Source: Streptomyces sp. YS415
Lineage (GTDB): Bacteria; Actinomycetota; Actinomycetes; Streptomycetales; Streptomycetaceae
Direction of reading: 5' to 3'
Length of the DNA stretch: 64,000 nt
Assembly (NCBI RefSeq): GCF_023544665.1
Contig: NZ_JAMJFL010000011.1
Span: 124,001-188,000, forward strand
The notes under the pieces are model-generated. The model had not been told where the DNA came from and did not search any database. It saw only the letters and a list, made by a program, of their open reading frames with translations. Position numbers and translations under genes: made by a program. Of this stretch, positions 15,856 through 24,719 are shown in pieces; within the stretch, counting starts at the first letter, position 1, and each line of letters opens with the position of its first letter.

Positions 15856-16443
15856 TCATCGTGCGTTTTCGCACGTAGAGGCGGCGCGACCGTACCAAAA
15901 CGTTCCCTCGCCGTAGCGACGGGACCGGAGCGCTTCGAAGCCGTCCGGCCAGTGGAATTCGCCGCCTCTGGTGCTGCGCTCCACGGTGACGAGCGCCTCC
16001 GGCGCGAGCCAGCCTTCTGAGCGGAGTGTGAGGAGAATCTCGCGAAGATCGTGATCTGTGACTCGGTAGGGCGGGTCGAGGAAGACCAGGTCGTACGGCG
16101 CTTCCGGGGATGCCCCCCGGATGACCTGTTCCGCCTTGCCGGCCCTGACCTCGGCGCCGGGCAGGCCCAGGTTCCTGACGTTCTCGCGGATGATCCTCGC
16201 GGCTCGGGCGTCCGCCTCGACCAGGAGGGTGTGGCCCGCGCCCCGGGAGAGGGCCTCCAGGCCCACCGCGCCCGAGCCGGCGTACAGGTCGAGGACCCGT
16301 TCTCCGGCCAGGGGGCCGCCCAGGAGGGACTGCCAGGTGGAGAAGAGGCCCTCGCGTGCGCGGTCGGAGGTGGGGCGGGTGCCATTGCCTGGCGGCACGG
16401 CGAGGCGACGGCCGCCGGCTGCGCCGGCGATCACGCGGGTCAT
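15856..16443 (-). CDS. rsmD: 16S rRNA m2G966 methyltransferase RsmD
   Basis: 195-aa SAM-dependent N2-guanine methyltransferase. It starts MTRVIAGAAGGRRLAVPPG. The TRPTSDRAREGLFS segment (about residues 22-35), SAM motif I VLDLYAGSGAVGLEALSRG (about 50-68), and catalytic motif IV FLDPPY (about 121-126) are all typical of RsmD. The gene precedes coaD on the same strand. The length is normal and the identification firm. Confidence 0.95.
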   Translation of the reverse strand: MTRVIAGAAGGRRLAVPPGNGTRPTSDRAREGLFSTWQSLLGGPLAGERVLDLYAGSGAVGLEALSRGAGHTLLVEADARAARIIRENVRNLGLPGAEVRAGKAEQVIRGASPEAPYDLVFLDPPYRVTDHDLREILLTLRSEGWLAPEALVTVERSTRGGEFHWPDGFEALRSRRYGEGTFWYGRAASTCENAR

Positions 16444-16480
16444 CTTTGGTCCTTCATTTGATGGCGGCTTCAGGTTCAGT

Positions 16481-16512
16481 GTGGCTGGTCGCGCAGTTCC
16501 CCGCGCCCCTTA
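16481..16512. repeat. Streptomyces-type intergenic repeat
   Basis: The stretch GGTCGCGCAGTTCCCCGCGC and its flanks match a short motif I remember as frequent between genes in many Streptomyces genomes. It lies between rsmD and recG. Only one copy is present in this window, so the repeat status rests on memory. Confidence 0.45.
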
Positions 16513-16523
16513 GGGCGTCTCCC

Positions 16524-19500
16524 TCACCCCTTTTCGAGGTACTGCTCCCTCTCCTCGTCCAGGAGCGCCTGCAGGGCCGTGCGCAGGCCGGGGAGGGTCT
16601 GGAGTTCCGGGTCCGCCTCCACGACCGCCGTCGCCTCCTGTCTCGCCTCGGCGATGATCTCCTCGTCCTCGATGACCGTCAGCATCCGCAGGCTGGTGCG
16701 GGCGCCGGACTGGGCCTGGCCCAGGACGTCGCCCTCGCGGCGCTGTTCGAGGTCGATGCGGGAGAGCTCGAAGCCGTCGAGGGTGGCAGCGACGGCGTTC
16801 AGCCGCTGGCGGGCGGCGCTCGCCTCGGGCATGTCGGTGACCAGGAGGCAGAGGCCGGGCGCCGAGCCCCGGCCGACCCGGCCGCGCAACTGGTGGAGCT
16901 GGGAGACGCCGAAGCGGTCGGCGTCCATGATCACCATGGCGGTGGCGTTGGGAACGTTGACGCCGACCTCGATGACGGTGGTGGCGACCAGGACGTCGGT
17001 CTCGCCCGCGGCGAAGCGGCGCATGACCGCGTCCTTGTCGTCGGGGTGCATCCGGCCGTGCAGGACCTCCACCCCGAGCCCTCCGAGGGGGCCCTTGGCG
17101 AGCTGGTCGGCGACGTCGAGGACGGCGAGCGGCGGGCGCTTGTCCGCCGTCTCCTCGGCCGCCTTCTTCTTGGGGTCGGCTTCCTCGTCGCCGATGCGGG
17201 GGCAGACGACGTAGGCCTGATGGCCGTTCTCGACCTCCTCGCGCACGCGCTCCCACGCGCGCGAGAGGAAGTGGGGCTTGTCGGCGGCCGGGACGACATG
17301 GCTGGCGATCGGGGAGCGGCCGGCCGGGAGCTGGTCGAGGACCGAGGTCTCCAGGTCACCGAAGACGGTCATCGCGACCGTGCGCGGGATGGGCGTGGCG
17401 GTCATGACGAGGAGGTGCGGAGGCTGCTTGCCCTTGCCGCGCAACGCGTCCCGCTGCTCGACGCCGAAGCGGTGCTGTTCGTCGACCACGACCAGGCCGA
17501 GGTCGTGGAACTGCACCTTGTCCTCGATCAGCGCATGGGTGCCGATGACGATGCCGGCCTCGCCGGTGACGAGGTCGAGCAGCGCCTGGCGGCGGCCCGC
17601 GGCCCCCATGGAGCCGGTGAGCAGGACCACCTTGGTGGCGTGCTCCGAGCCGCCGAGCATGCCGCCCTGTGCGAGGTCGCCCATCATCTCGACCACGGAG
17701 CGGTGGTGTTGCTGGGCGAGCACTTCGGTGGGGGCGAGCATGGCGGCCTGGCCGCCGGCGTCGACGGTGGCCAGCATGGCGCGCAGGGCCACCATCGTGT
17801 TGTGGGTGACCGTGAAGTTGTCGGTGACGTAGGCGTGGCTCGGATGGGCGACGCTGATGCACTGAACCGGCTTTCGCCCCACGTACTCGACCGCCCGGAT
17901 TCCCCGCCGGAACGTGTTGTATTTCGGTCGCGGGCGGACGCGTGCCGCTTTGCGGCTGAGCCTGAAGGGGGCGACTTCGTCAGGCAGGGCAACCGAGACG
18001 TTGAAGGCAGCCTTCTTGGGCAGAACTCGGGCTCGACCACCGAGCGAGCGCACGAGCCAGGCGACATCGTCCGCGAGCCTGCGCGAGGCGGAGCACAGCG
18101 AAATGCTCATGCCATTCGCGTCGATGGTGCCGTCGGTGTCCAGGAGTCCCTGGAGCAGAGCAAGGCGGTTCTTGATCGAAGTGTTCTTGAACTCGTCGGG
18201 GATGAACTTGCCGTGGGACGTCACGCCCCAGAGGTTCAGTTCACGCAAGGTCTGGATGACTGGATTGCGGGCGCCGCCGAGGCGATGCGTCAGCTGAATC
18301 GTGAAGTCGCACCGCGATCCCCTCACCGGCACCAGCCGACATTCGGGTGCCACGGCTGTCGCCACAGCGTCACTGATCTCGTCGTCGATGGTGGACAGAC
18401 GCACGTTGTGCCGGAACGAGCCGTCGCCCAGGAGAACGCCGAACAGGTAGGGATCGAGGGGCGGCCCGGAGTCACCGCCGAGGTCGACGGGGGCGGCAGC
18501 CGGCAGGTACCACTTCGAGGATCCGTTGGGTTCAAACGTGTCCCGGCGGATCTCCCCGGTCGTCATGACCTTGGGTGGCTGTCCCCGGTGCCAGCCGCAA
18601 CTCGTGCCGACGATCCAGAGGTGCTCTTCGTCGCACTCGACCGAAGTGCCGTCCGACAGGACCAGTCGCCACACGTCGCGCTCTCCTTGCGGAAAGACGC
18701 CGTCGATCAAAGCGATCTCACCGTCGGGCACGACGATCTCGTCTCCCACACTCAAGTCCCCCATACGGCGATAGCCGGCGGGTGTGAGCACGAGCGATGT
18801 GAGGGGCTGAGCCTTCCCCGAGCCGACCTCTCCCTGGAGCAGGCGGTGCATCGGGTGCTCGGTGGCCAGGTCGTCGAAGATCTCCTTGGAGACGCGCTGC
18901 TGGCCCTCGGTGAGGGTGAAGGGCAGGCGGTCGTCGAAGGCCGTGAGGAGACCGTCCGGCTTGGGTGTGCGGGCCACCGCGGGGAGTTGGGCGTCGGCGT
19001 GCCGGCGGCGGGCCAGGGCGACCTGGAGGACGAACGCCTCGTCCCATTTGAGGCGGGAGCGGGCGTCCTCGACGTCGGCCTTGGTCTGCGGGCGGTGGAT
19101 CTTCAGGAGCGCCTCGGGGAGCGGGACCAGGCCGCGGCCCTCGCGGAGGCTCGCCGGGAGGGGGTCGACGGCGTCCTGGGCGCTCGGCAGCACTGTCTGG
19201 AGCGCCTTGCCGATCTTCCAGGACTCCAGTTTGGCGGTGGCGGGGTAGATCGGGATCAGGGCGCCGGCCCACGTCTCGACCGTCTCCTCGCCGTCGCCGC
19301 GCAGCAGTTCGTAGGCCGGGTGGGCGAGCTGGAGGCGGCGGTTGAAGACGGAGACCTTGCCCGAGAACATCGCGCGCGTGCCCGGCAGGAGTTCCTTGTG
19401 GGGCTTGTGGACGCCGTGGCCGAAGAAGACGAGTTGGAGCCGGCCGCTGCCGTCGGTGATGGTCACCTCCAGGCGCTGGCCCTTGCCGCGCGGGGCCTTG

Positions 19501-19766
19501 GCGGAGGCGAAGCTGTGCAGCCGGGCGTCGGCGACCTGGGCGACCACCGTGACGTGCTCGTCCATGGGCAGGTCGGCGAGGTGGGTGAGCTGGCCGCGCT
19601 CCTCGTATCTGCGCGGGTAGTGGTGCAGGAGGTCGCCGACGGTGTGCAGGCCGAGGTGCTCGGCCATCACCTTCGCGGTGGCGGGGCCGAGCACCGACTT
19701 CAGTGGCTGCTGGAGTGGTTCTTGCAGTGCGGGCACGAGATCCATTGCACACCACGGCACTGACAT
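16524..19766 (-). CDS. recG: ATP-dependent DNA helicase RecG, interrupted by an intein
   Basis: 1080-codon frame. Removal of a 338-residue intein (residues 319-656) leaves a 742-aa RecG, the usual length. RecG remodels stalled replication forks and Holliday junctions. The N-terminal wedge/OB domain spans about 1-290. Walker A reads GEVGSGK (312-318) directly before the intein and continues TMVALRAM after it. Motifs after the intein include AMLAPTEVLAQQH, the DEQH box (VVVDEQHRFGVEQR), TATPIPRT and the C-terminal GRVGRG and TVIEVGVNVPNA. The start ATG 19764-19766 has GGAGGGAGG about 9 nt upstream; a Met 7 codons later (19745) matches RecG annotations I remember but lacks a ribosome site. The gene is divergent from the Hsp90-like gene. 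Confidence 0.97.
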   Translation of the reverse strand: MSVPWCAMDLVPALQEPLQQPLKSVLGPATAKVMAEHLGLHTVGDLLHHYPRRYEERGQLTHLADLPMDEHVTVVAQVADARLHSFASAKAPRGKGQRLEVTITDGSGRLQLVFFGHGVHKPHKELLPGTRAMFSGKVSVFNRRLQLAHPAYELLRGDGEETVETWAGALIPIYPATAKLESWKIGKALQTVLPSAQDAVDPLPASLREGRGLVPLPEALLKIHRPQTKADVEDARSRLKWDEAFVLQVALARRRHADAQLPAVARTPKPDGLLTAFDDRLPFTLTEGQQRVSKEIFDDLATEHPMHRLLQGEVGSGKAQPLTSLVLTPAGYRRMGDLSVGDEIVVPDGEIALIDGVFPQGERDVWRLVLSDGTSVECDEEHLWIVGTSCGWHRGQPPKVMTTGEIRRDTFEPNGSSKWYLPAAAPVDLGGDSGPPLDPYLFGVLLGDGSFRHNVRLSTIDDEISDAVATAVAPECRLVPVRGSRCDFTIQLTHRLGGARNPVIQTLRELNLWGVTSHGKFIPDEFKNTSIKNRLALLQGLLDTDGTIDANGMSISLCSASRRLADDVAWLVRSLGGRARVLPKKAAFNVSVALPDEVAPFRLSRKAARVRPRPKYNTFRRGIRAVEYVGRKPVQCISVAHPSHAYVTDNFTVTHNTMVALRAMLATVDAGGQAAMLAPTEVLAQQHHRSVVEMMGDLAQGGMLGGSEHATKVVLLTGSMGAAGRRQALLDLVTGEAGIVIGTHALIEDKVQFHDLGLVVVDEQHRFGVEQRDALRGKGKQPPHLLVMTATPIPRTVAMTVFGDLETSVLDQLPAGRSPIASHVVPAADKPHFLSRAWERVREEVENGHQAYVVCPRIGDEEADPKKKAAEETADKRPPLAVLDVADQLAKGPLGGLGVEVLHGRMHPDDKDAVMRRFAAGETDVLVATTVIEVGVNVPNATAMVIMDADRFGVSQLHQLRGRVGRGSAPGLCLLVTDMPEASAARQRLNAVAATLDGFELSRIDLEQRREGDVLGQAQSGARTSLRMLTVIEDEEIIAEARQEATAVVEADPELQTLPGLRTALQALLDEEREQYLEKG
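17799..18812 (-). other. Intein (class 3 type, with LAGLIDADG endonuclease) inside RecG Walker A
   Basis: 338 codons inserted in frame between Lys and Thr of the RecG P-loop GSGK/T. The intein starts with Ala (AQPLTSLVLTPAGYRRMGDL) instead of Cys/Ser and ends TVTHN before Thr+1. It carries the Trp-Cys-Thr set of class 3 inteins: Trp66 two residues after block-B His64 (EEHLWIVG), Cys318 in block F (VQCISVAHPSHAYVTDNF), and Thr336 before His337-Asn338. In class 3, the block-F Cys makes the first attack. The centre has both endonuclease motifs, LFGVLLGDGSF (123-133) and LLQGLLDTDGTID (219-231). Base composition looks less GC-rich than in the flanking exteins, which suggests transfer. Confidence 0.93.
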
Positions 19767-19932
19767 TGCCGCATACCTCCCTCCGAACGGCCCGGATACG
19801 TCTGAGGAAACCCCTGGTCAGACGGGGAGTCCGGGCCTTAGGATGACGCGCCTCCGGCCATCCTTCGCGGTCATCGCCTCACACGGACCGCCCGACCCCG
19901 CGCCGAGCCTTCCCCCCACCGGCGCAGCGACG

Positions 19933-21762
19933 ATGGACTCCCAGACCTCTCAGTCATCCCAGGCATCCCCGTCCCCTCATACCTTCCAGGTCGACCTGCG
20001 CGGCCTGGTGGACCTGCTCTCCCATCACCTGTACTCCAGTCCCAAGGTCTACCTGCGCGAGCTGCTGCAGAACGCCGTGGACGCCATCACCGCCCGGCGC
20101 GCCGAGCAGCCCGACGCCCCGGCGCGGGTGCGGCTGTCCGTCGACGCCGGCGGCGGGCTGCGGGTGGAGGACTCCGGAATCGGGCTGACCGAGTCCGACG
20201 TGCACAGCCTGCTGGCGACGATCGGCCGCAGCTCCAAGCGGGCGGACGGGCTGCAGGCCGCCCGCTCCGACTTCCTGGGCCAGTTCGGCATCGGGCTGCT
20301 GGCCTGTTTCGTGGTCGCCGAGCGGATCCGGGTGGTCAGTCGCAGCGCCCGTACGCCGGAGGCGCCACCGGTGGAGTGGACGGCGGCGGACGACGGCTCG
20401 TACACCGTGCGGACGCTGCCGGACGCCGAGCGGCCCGAACCGGGCACGACCGTGCACCTGGTGGCGCGCGCCGGTGCCGCGGAGTGGCTGGCGGAGGAAC
20501 GGGTGCTCGCGCTGGCCCGCGACTTCGGCTCGCTGCTGCCGTACGACGTACGGGTGGGCGAGGAGGAGGTCACCGACCTGCCGGCGCCCTGGGACCGGGC
20601 CTACCCCTCCCCCGCGAACCGGCGGGTGGCGCTGGCCCGGCACTGTCACGAGCTGTTCGGGTTCACTCCGCTGGACTCGATCGAGCTGAACGTTCCGCTG
20701 GCGGGCATCCGCGGGGTGGCGTACGTGCTGCCGGCGGCGGTCAGCCCGGCCCAGCGCGCCGGTCATCGCGTCCACCTCAAGGGCATGCTGCTGACCGAGC
20801 GGGCCGAACAGCTGCTGCCCGACTGGGCGTTCTTCGTGCGCTGCGTCCTGGACACCGACAGCCTGCGGCCCACGGCGTCGCGCGAGTCGCTGTACGAGGA
20901 CGAGACGCTGGCGGCCGTACGGGAGGCGCTCGGGGAGCGGATCCGGTCGTGGCTGACCGGGCTCGCGGCGGGCGATCCGCAACGGCTGGCGGCCTTCCTG
21001 TCGGTGCACCACCTCGGGGTGAAGTCCCTGGCGCGGCACGACAAGGAGATGCTGCGCACGATGCTGCCGTGGCTGCCCTTCGAGACCACCGACGGGCGGC
21101 TGTCCCTGGAGGAGTTCGCGCAGCGGCACCCGGTGGTGCACTTCACGCGGACCGTCGAGGAGTACCGGCAGGTCGCGCCGATCGCCTCGGCGCAGGGCGT
21201 CGGGGTGATCAACGGCGGTTACACCTACGACAGCGAGCTCGTCGAGGCGCTGCCCTCGGTGCGGCCGGGGACGGTGGTCGCCGAGCTGGACGCGGACACC
21301 GTGACCGCCCATCTGGACGCGGTCGACCCGGCCGAGGAACTGGCGCTGGCCGGCTTCCTGGCGGCCGCGCGGGCCAGGCTCGACCCCCTGGGCTGCGACG
21401 TGGTGCTGCGGGCCTTCCATCCGCTGTCCGTGCCCGCGCTGCACCTGGACGACCGGGCCTCCCGGCACGAGCAGGCGCGGGCCGAGGCCGAGGAGCAGGC
21501 CGACGACCTGTGGGCGGGCATCCTCGGCTCGCTGCGCGGCAGCGCGCCCCGCGCGCGTGTGGTGCTCAACCACCTCAACCCGCTGATCCGGCGCATCAGT
21601 TCGCTCGGCGACGCGGAGCTGATCGGCACCGCCACCGAGTCGCTGTACGGACAGGCCCTGCTGATGGCGCAGCGGCCGCTCAGGCCCGCGGACTCGGCGC
21701 TGCTGAACCGGGCCTTCATGGGCCTGCTGGAGTGGGCCACCAACGGCGAGGAGGGTCGCTGA
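19933..21762 (+). CDS. Hsp90-family (HtpG-like) ATPase
   Basis: 609-aa GHKL ATPase related to HtpG. ATG 19933-19935 is chosen by the start of conserved sequence; no clear ribosome site is seen. The N-terminal ATP-binding domain has the N box YLRELLQNAVDAI (about residues 38-50), where HtpG has an FLRELISNASDA-type box, then EDSGIGLTESD (about 78-88) and LGQFGIGLLACFVVAER (about 115-131). A middle domain follows (LNVPLAGIRGVAYVLP, FFVRCVLDTDSLRPTASRE), and the arginine in RPTASRESL corresponds to the Hsp90 catalytic-loop region. It seems to lack a typical dimerisation tail. Its stop overlaps the start of the next gene (ATGA), so the two are coupled. Confidence 0.88.
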   Translation: MDSQTSQSSQASPSPHTFQVDLRGLVDLLSHHLYSSPKVYLRELLQNAVDAITARRAEQPDAPARVRLSVDAGGGLRVEDSGIGLTESDVHSLLATIGRSSKRADGLQAARSDFLGQFGIGLLACFVVAERIRVVSRSARTPEAPPVEWTAADDGSYTVRTLPDAERPEPGTTVHLVARAGAAEWLAEERVLALARDFGSLLPYDVRVGEEEVTDLPAPWDRAYPSPANRRVALARHCHELFGFTPLDSIELNVPLAGIRGVAYVLPAAVSPAQRAGHRVHLKGMLLTERAEQLLPDWAFFVRCVLDTDSLRPTASRESLYEDETLAAVREALGERIRSWLTGLAAGDPQRLAAFLSVHHLGVKSLARHDKEMLRTMLPWLPFETTDGRLSLEEFAQRHPVVHFTRTVEEYRQVAPIASAQGVGVINGGYTYDSELVEALPSVRPGTVVAELDADTVTAHLDAVDPAEELALAGFLAAARARLDPLGCDVVLRAFHPLSVPALHLDDRASRHEQARAEAEEQADDLWAGILGSLRGSAPRARVVLNHLNPLIRRISSLGDAELIGTATESLYGQALLMAQRPLRPADSALLNRAFMGLLEWATNGEEGR

Positions 21763-24698
21763 TGACCGGGATCACGGACCTGGACGCACTGCGCCGGGCG
21801 ATGGCGGAGAACTCCGAGGAGCCGGAGGGGCCGGCCCGCAACGCGCGCGCGGAGCAGCTGCTCGCCGAGGCCGAGAAGCTGAACGTCCCGCTCGCCGTGA
21901 TCGAGGCGCTCGGGCACCAGCTGAAGGTCTACAACTACAGCTCCGAGAAGGACAAGATGTTCGTCCCGTTCGCGCGGCTGCTGCGCATGTGGGACGAGCG
22001 GCCCGAGGACTTCGACGAGTACGAGACCCACTCCCTGCACTGGGTCTTCAAGTGGATGACGGCCGGCATGCTCGACCAGCCGCATGTCCCGCTCGCTTCC
22101 ATAGAGAAGTGGCTCGGCGAGATGGAGCACCGCTACCGGCTCGCCGGCCACTCCGAACGGGCCGTGCGCAGCGCCGAGTTCAGCGTGGCCGCGCACATCG
22201 GGGACCTGGCGCGGGCCGAGCGGGCGTACGCCGCCTGGCTGGCCGCCGACCGGGACAGCATGGCGGACTGCCACGCCTGTGAGCTGCACGGGCAGGGCTG
22301 GTGGCAGGCGGAGCGGGGCCGGGACGAGCGGGCGCTGGAGCTGTGGGCCCCGGTCCTGGAGGGCGAGTACTCCTGTGCCCACGAGCCGCACACCGCGCTC
22401 GCCTCCTCGCTCGCGTCCCTGCTGCGGCTGGGCCGCGTCGACGAGGCCCGCGCCCACCACCTGCGCGGCTTCCGTCTGGTGCGGCCGATGGAGAGCATGC
22501 GCGGCGCCTACGCGGACCACGTCGAGTTCTGCGCGCTGACCGGCAACGAGGCACGCGGCCTCGAACTGCTCGCCGAGCGGCCCGCCTACTTCACCGACAC
22601 CGGGCAGCCGCGCAGCAGACTGGAGTTCCTGACCGTGGTGACGCTGCTCATGGAGCGGCTGACCGGGCTGGGGCTCGGCGGGCAGCGGGTGCCCGGACCC
22701 GCGGGCCGGGTGTGGACGGCACACGAACTGGCCGCACACGCGCGTGCGGAAGCGCTGGAACTGGCCGGACGGTTCGACCGGCGCAACGGCACCGGTCATG
22801 TCAGCGAGCTGGCACGCGCGCGGATGGCGCAGGAGCCGCTGGCGGAGCGGCTGCCGCTCGGGGTGCGCTCGGCGCGTTCCACCGTGGCGTCCGCCGCTGT
22901 TCCGGTGCCGGAGGTTCCGGCGCAGGATGAGCCCGTGGAGGCGGACCTGCCGACCCTGCTGGCCGAGGCCCGGCGGCTGTCGGACACCTTGCAGCCGCGC
23001 GCCGTCGAGGCGTGGGCGGCGGTGGCGCGGGCCGCCGAGGGCGTCGAGGTGGACGTGCGCGACCTCGCGGAGATCGTCGACCACCGGGCGATGGAGCTCG
23101 GCCCCGACGGCGTCGAGCTGTTCGAGCGGGCCGCGGAGCTGTACGCCGAGGCGGGCGACGAGGGCGAATCGCTGGCGGCACGCACGCGTGCGGCGTACGT
23201 ACGCGCCCTCACCGGCCATCTTGCCGAGGCGCTGACCGCGGTGGCGGAGCCCTACGACCGGGTCCTCGCGCTGTACGCCGAGGACGGCACGGGACTGCGG
23301 CAGACGGCGTCGGTGCTGATGGGACGCGCGCGGGTGCTGATGCGGCAGGTGCACGAGGCCGACGAGCCGGTGGACCCGGTGATCACGGCCACCGCCGAGG
23401 GCGCCGCGCGTGAACTACTGGCGCTGGTGGACGGGCGCACCGGGGACGACGTACGGCTCGCCTCGCGGGCCGCCGAGGCGCAGGCGATGCTCGCCGAACT
23501 GGCGCAGCTCGCCGGGGACGTGGAGGCGGCGGCGGGGCTGTTCTCGCGGGCCGCGGCGGCGTTCGTCGAGGCGGGTCTACCGTGGTTCGCGGTGGAGTAC
23601 GAGGCCCGGCTCGCCGGACTCGCGCACCACCTCGGCGACACGGCGGAGGCCGAGCGGGCGCTGCGGGCGGCCCTGGAGCACGGCGGACCGCACCTGGAGG
23701 CGCCGGGCCGGGCCCAGCTGCATCTGCAGCTCGCCGAGGTCCTGGGCGGCCGGGGTCTGTCGGAGGAGGCCGCCGAGCACGCCCTGGAGGCGGCGCACTG
23801 GGCCGACGAGGCGGGCGAGGGCCGCACGCTCGGCGCCTGGGCGCGGCATCAGCTCGGCGGGTTCCTGCTGCGCCAGGGGCGCTGGGCGGAGGCCGCCGAG
23901 GTGCTGGAGTCGGCGCTGCCCGACCTGACCCCTCAGACGCACGGCGACGGCGCTCTGGTGCAGACGCAGTGGTGGCTCGGTGACTGTCTGAGCGAGCTCG
24001 GGGAGCACCGGGAGGCGGCCGAACGGCGTCTGCAGGCCGCCGAGATCGCACGGCACTGGCCCGAGCAGCACGACCACGCCACGCTCGCCCACCTCGCCGC
24101 CGAGTCGCTCGGCCAGGCGGAGCTGCACGAGGAGGCGGACCGCGCCTACACGCGCGCGGGCAACCTGTGGCGGGAGCTCGGCAACGTCCACGGCCTCGTC
24201 CGCTCCCTGCGCGCCCGCGCGTGGCTCGCGCTGCGGGCCCGGGACGGCGCGGACGGGGTGGGCACGGCACGGGAGCTGATGGCGGCCGCGGTCCAGGAGT
24301 GCGCCGAAGCGCTGGACGCGACGCCCGACGAGGAGGCGTACGCCCGGCTCACCGCCGAGCTCGGCCACACGCACCGCCAGTTCGGCGACCTGCTCGCCCG
24401 GTCCGCGGCCGAGGACGACGAGGACGACTCGATCCGGGCCGCCCTGGAGGGGGCGCTGACCCGGATGACGGAGGCCATCACGGTGTTCGCCACGCTCGGG
24501 GACGCCGGCCGGCACGCGCGGACCGGCGCCGAGCTGGCCGCGGGCTGGCTGGAGGCGGACCTGGCCCGTCCCGCCGAGGCGGCGGCACGCGCGCGTGCGG
24601 TGCTGGCGGCCTACGAGGGCGTGCCCGCGGAGGACGGGGCGGCCGGGGAGCGGCGGGCGGAGGCGGAGCAGCTGCTCCAGGTGACCGAGGAGGGGTGA
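21762..24698 (+). CDS. Large TPR-like helical-repeat protein coupled to the Hsp90-like gene
   Basis: 978-aa protein with no catalytic motif, starting at ATG 21762-21764, which shares an A with the upstream stop (TGATG). The sequence is a long run of amphipathic helices, rich in Ala, Glu, Leu and Arg, with TPR-like units such as WAEAAEVLESALPDL, HREAAERRLQAAEIARHW and EEADRAYTRAGNLWRELG in the last 350 residues. A proline/valine linker near residues 375-395 divides an N-terminal domain from the repeat half. No signal or membrane segment is seen. In eukaryotes TPR proteins are Hsp90 co-chaperones; an equivalent partnership here is inferred from translational coupling. Confidence 0.8.
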   Translation: MTGITDLDALRRAMAENSEEPEGPARNARAEQLLAEAEKLNVPLAVIEALGHQLKVYNYSSEKDKMFVPFARLLRMWDERPEDFDEYETHSLHWVFKWMTAGMLDQPHVPLASIEKWLGEMEHRYRLAGHSERAVRSAEFSVAAHIGDLARAERAYAAWLAADRDSMADCHACELHGQGWWQAERGRDERALELWAPVLEGEYSCAHEPHTALASSLASLLRLGRVDEARAHHLRGFRLVRPMESMRGAYADHVEFCALTGNEARGLELLAERPAYFTDTGQPRSRLEFLTVVTLLMERLTGLGLGGQRVPGPAGRVWTAHELAAHARAEALELAGRFDRRNGTGHVSELARARMAQEPLAERLPLGVRSARSTVASAAVPVPEVPAQDEPVEADLPTLLAEARRLSDTLQPRAVEAWAAVARAAEGVEVDVRDLAEIVDHRAMELGPDGVELFERAAELYAEAGDEGESLAARTRAAYVRALTGHLAEALTAVAEPYDRVLALYAEDGTGLRQTASVLMGRARVLMRQVHEADEPVDPVITATAEGAARELLALVDGRTGDDVRLASRAAEAQAMLAELAQLAGDVEAAAGLFSRAAAAFVEAGLPWFAVEYEARLAGLAHHLGDTAEAERALRAALEHGGPHLEAPGRAQLHLQLAEVLGGRGLSEEAAEHALEAAHWADEAGEGRTLGAWARHQLGGFLLRQGRWAEAAEVLESALPDLTPQTHGDGALVQTQWWLGDCLSELGEHREAAERRLQAAEIARHWPEQHDHATLAHLAAESLGQAELHEEADRAYTRAGNLWRELGNVHGLVRSLRARAWLALRARDGADGVGTARELMAAAVQECAEALDATPDEEAYARLTAELGHTHRQFGDLLARSAAEDDEDDSIRAALEGALTRMTEAITVFATLGDAGRHARTGAELAAGWLEADLARPAEAAARARAVLAAYEGVPAEDGAAGERRAEAEQLLQVTEEG

Positions 24699-24719
24699 GC
24701 GGGCTGACCGGGCTGCGTC

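Noticed and set aside
20376..21761. Upstream extension of the helical-repeat protein over the Hsp90-like gene
   Set aside because: The extension is an alternative frame of the Hsp90-like gene, and the overlapping ATG at 21762 marks the real start.
23000..24690. NTPase domain in the helical-repeat protein (STAND-type signalling)
   Set aside because: No Walker A or B motif was found; the protein appears to be all helical repeats.
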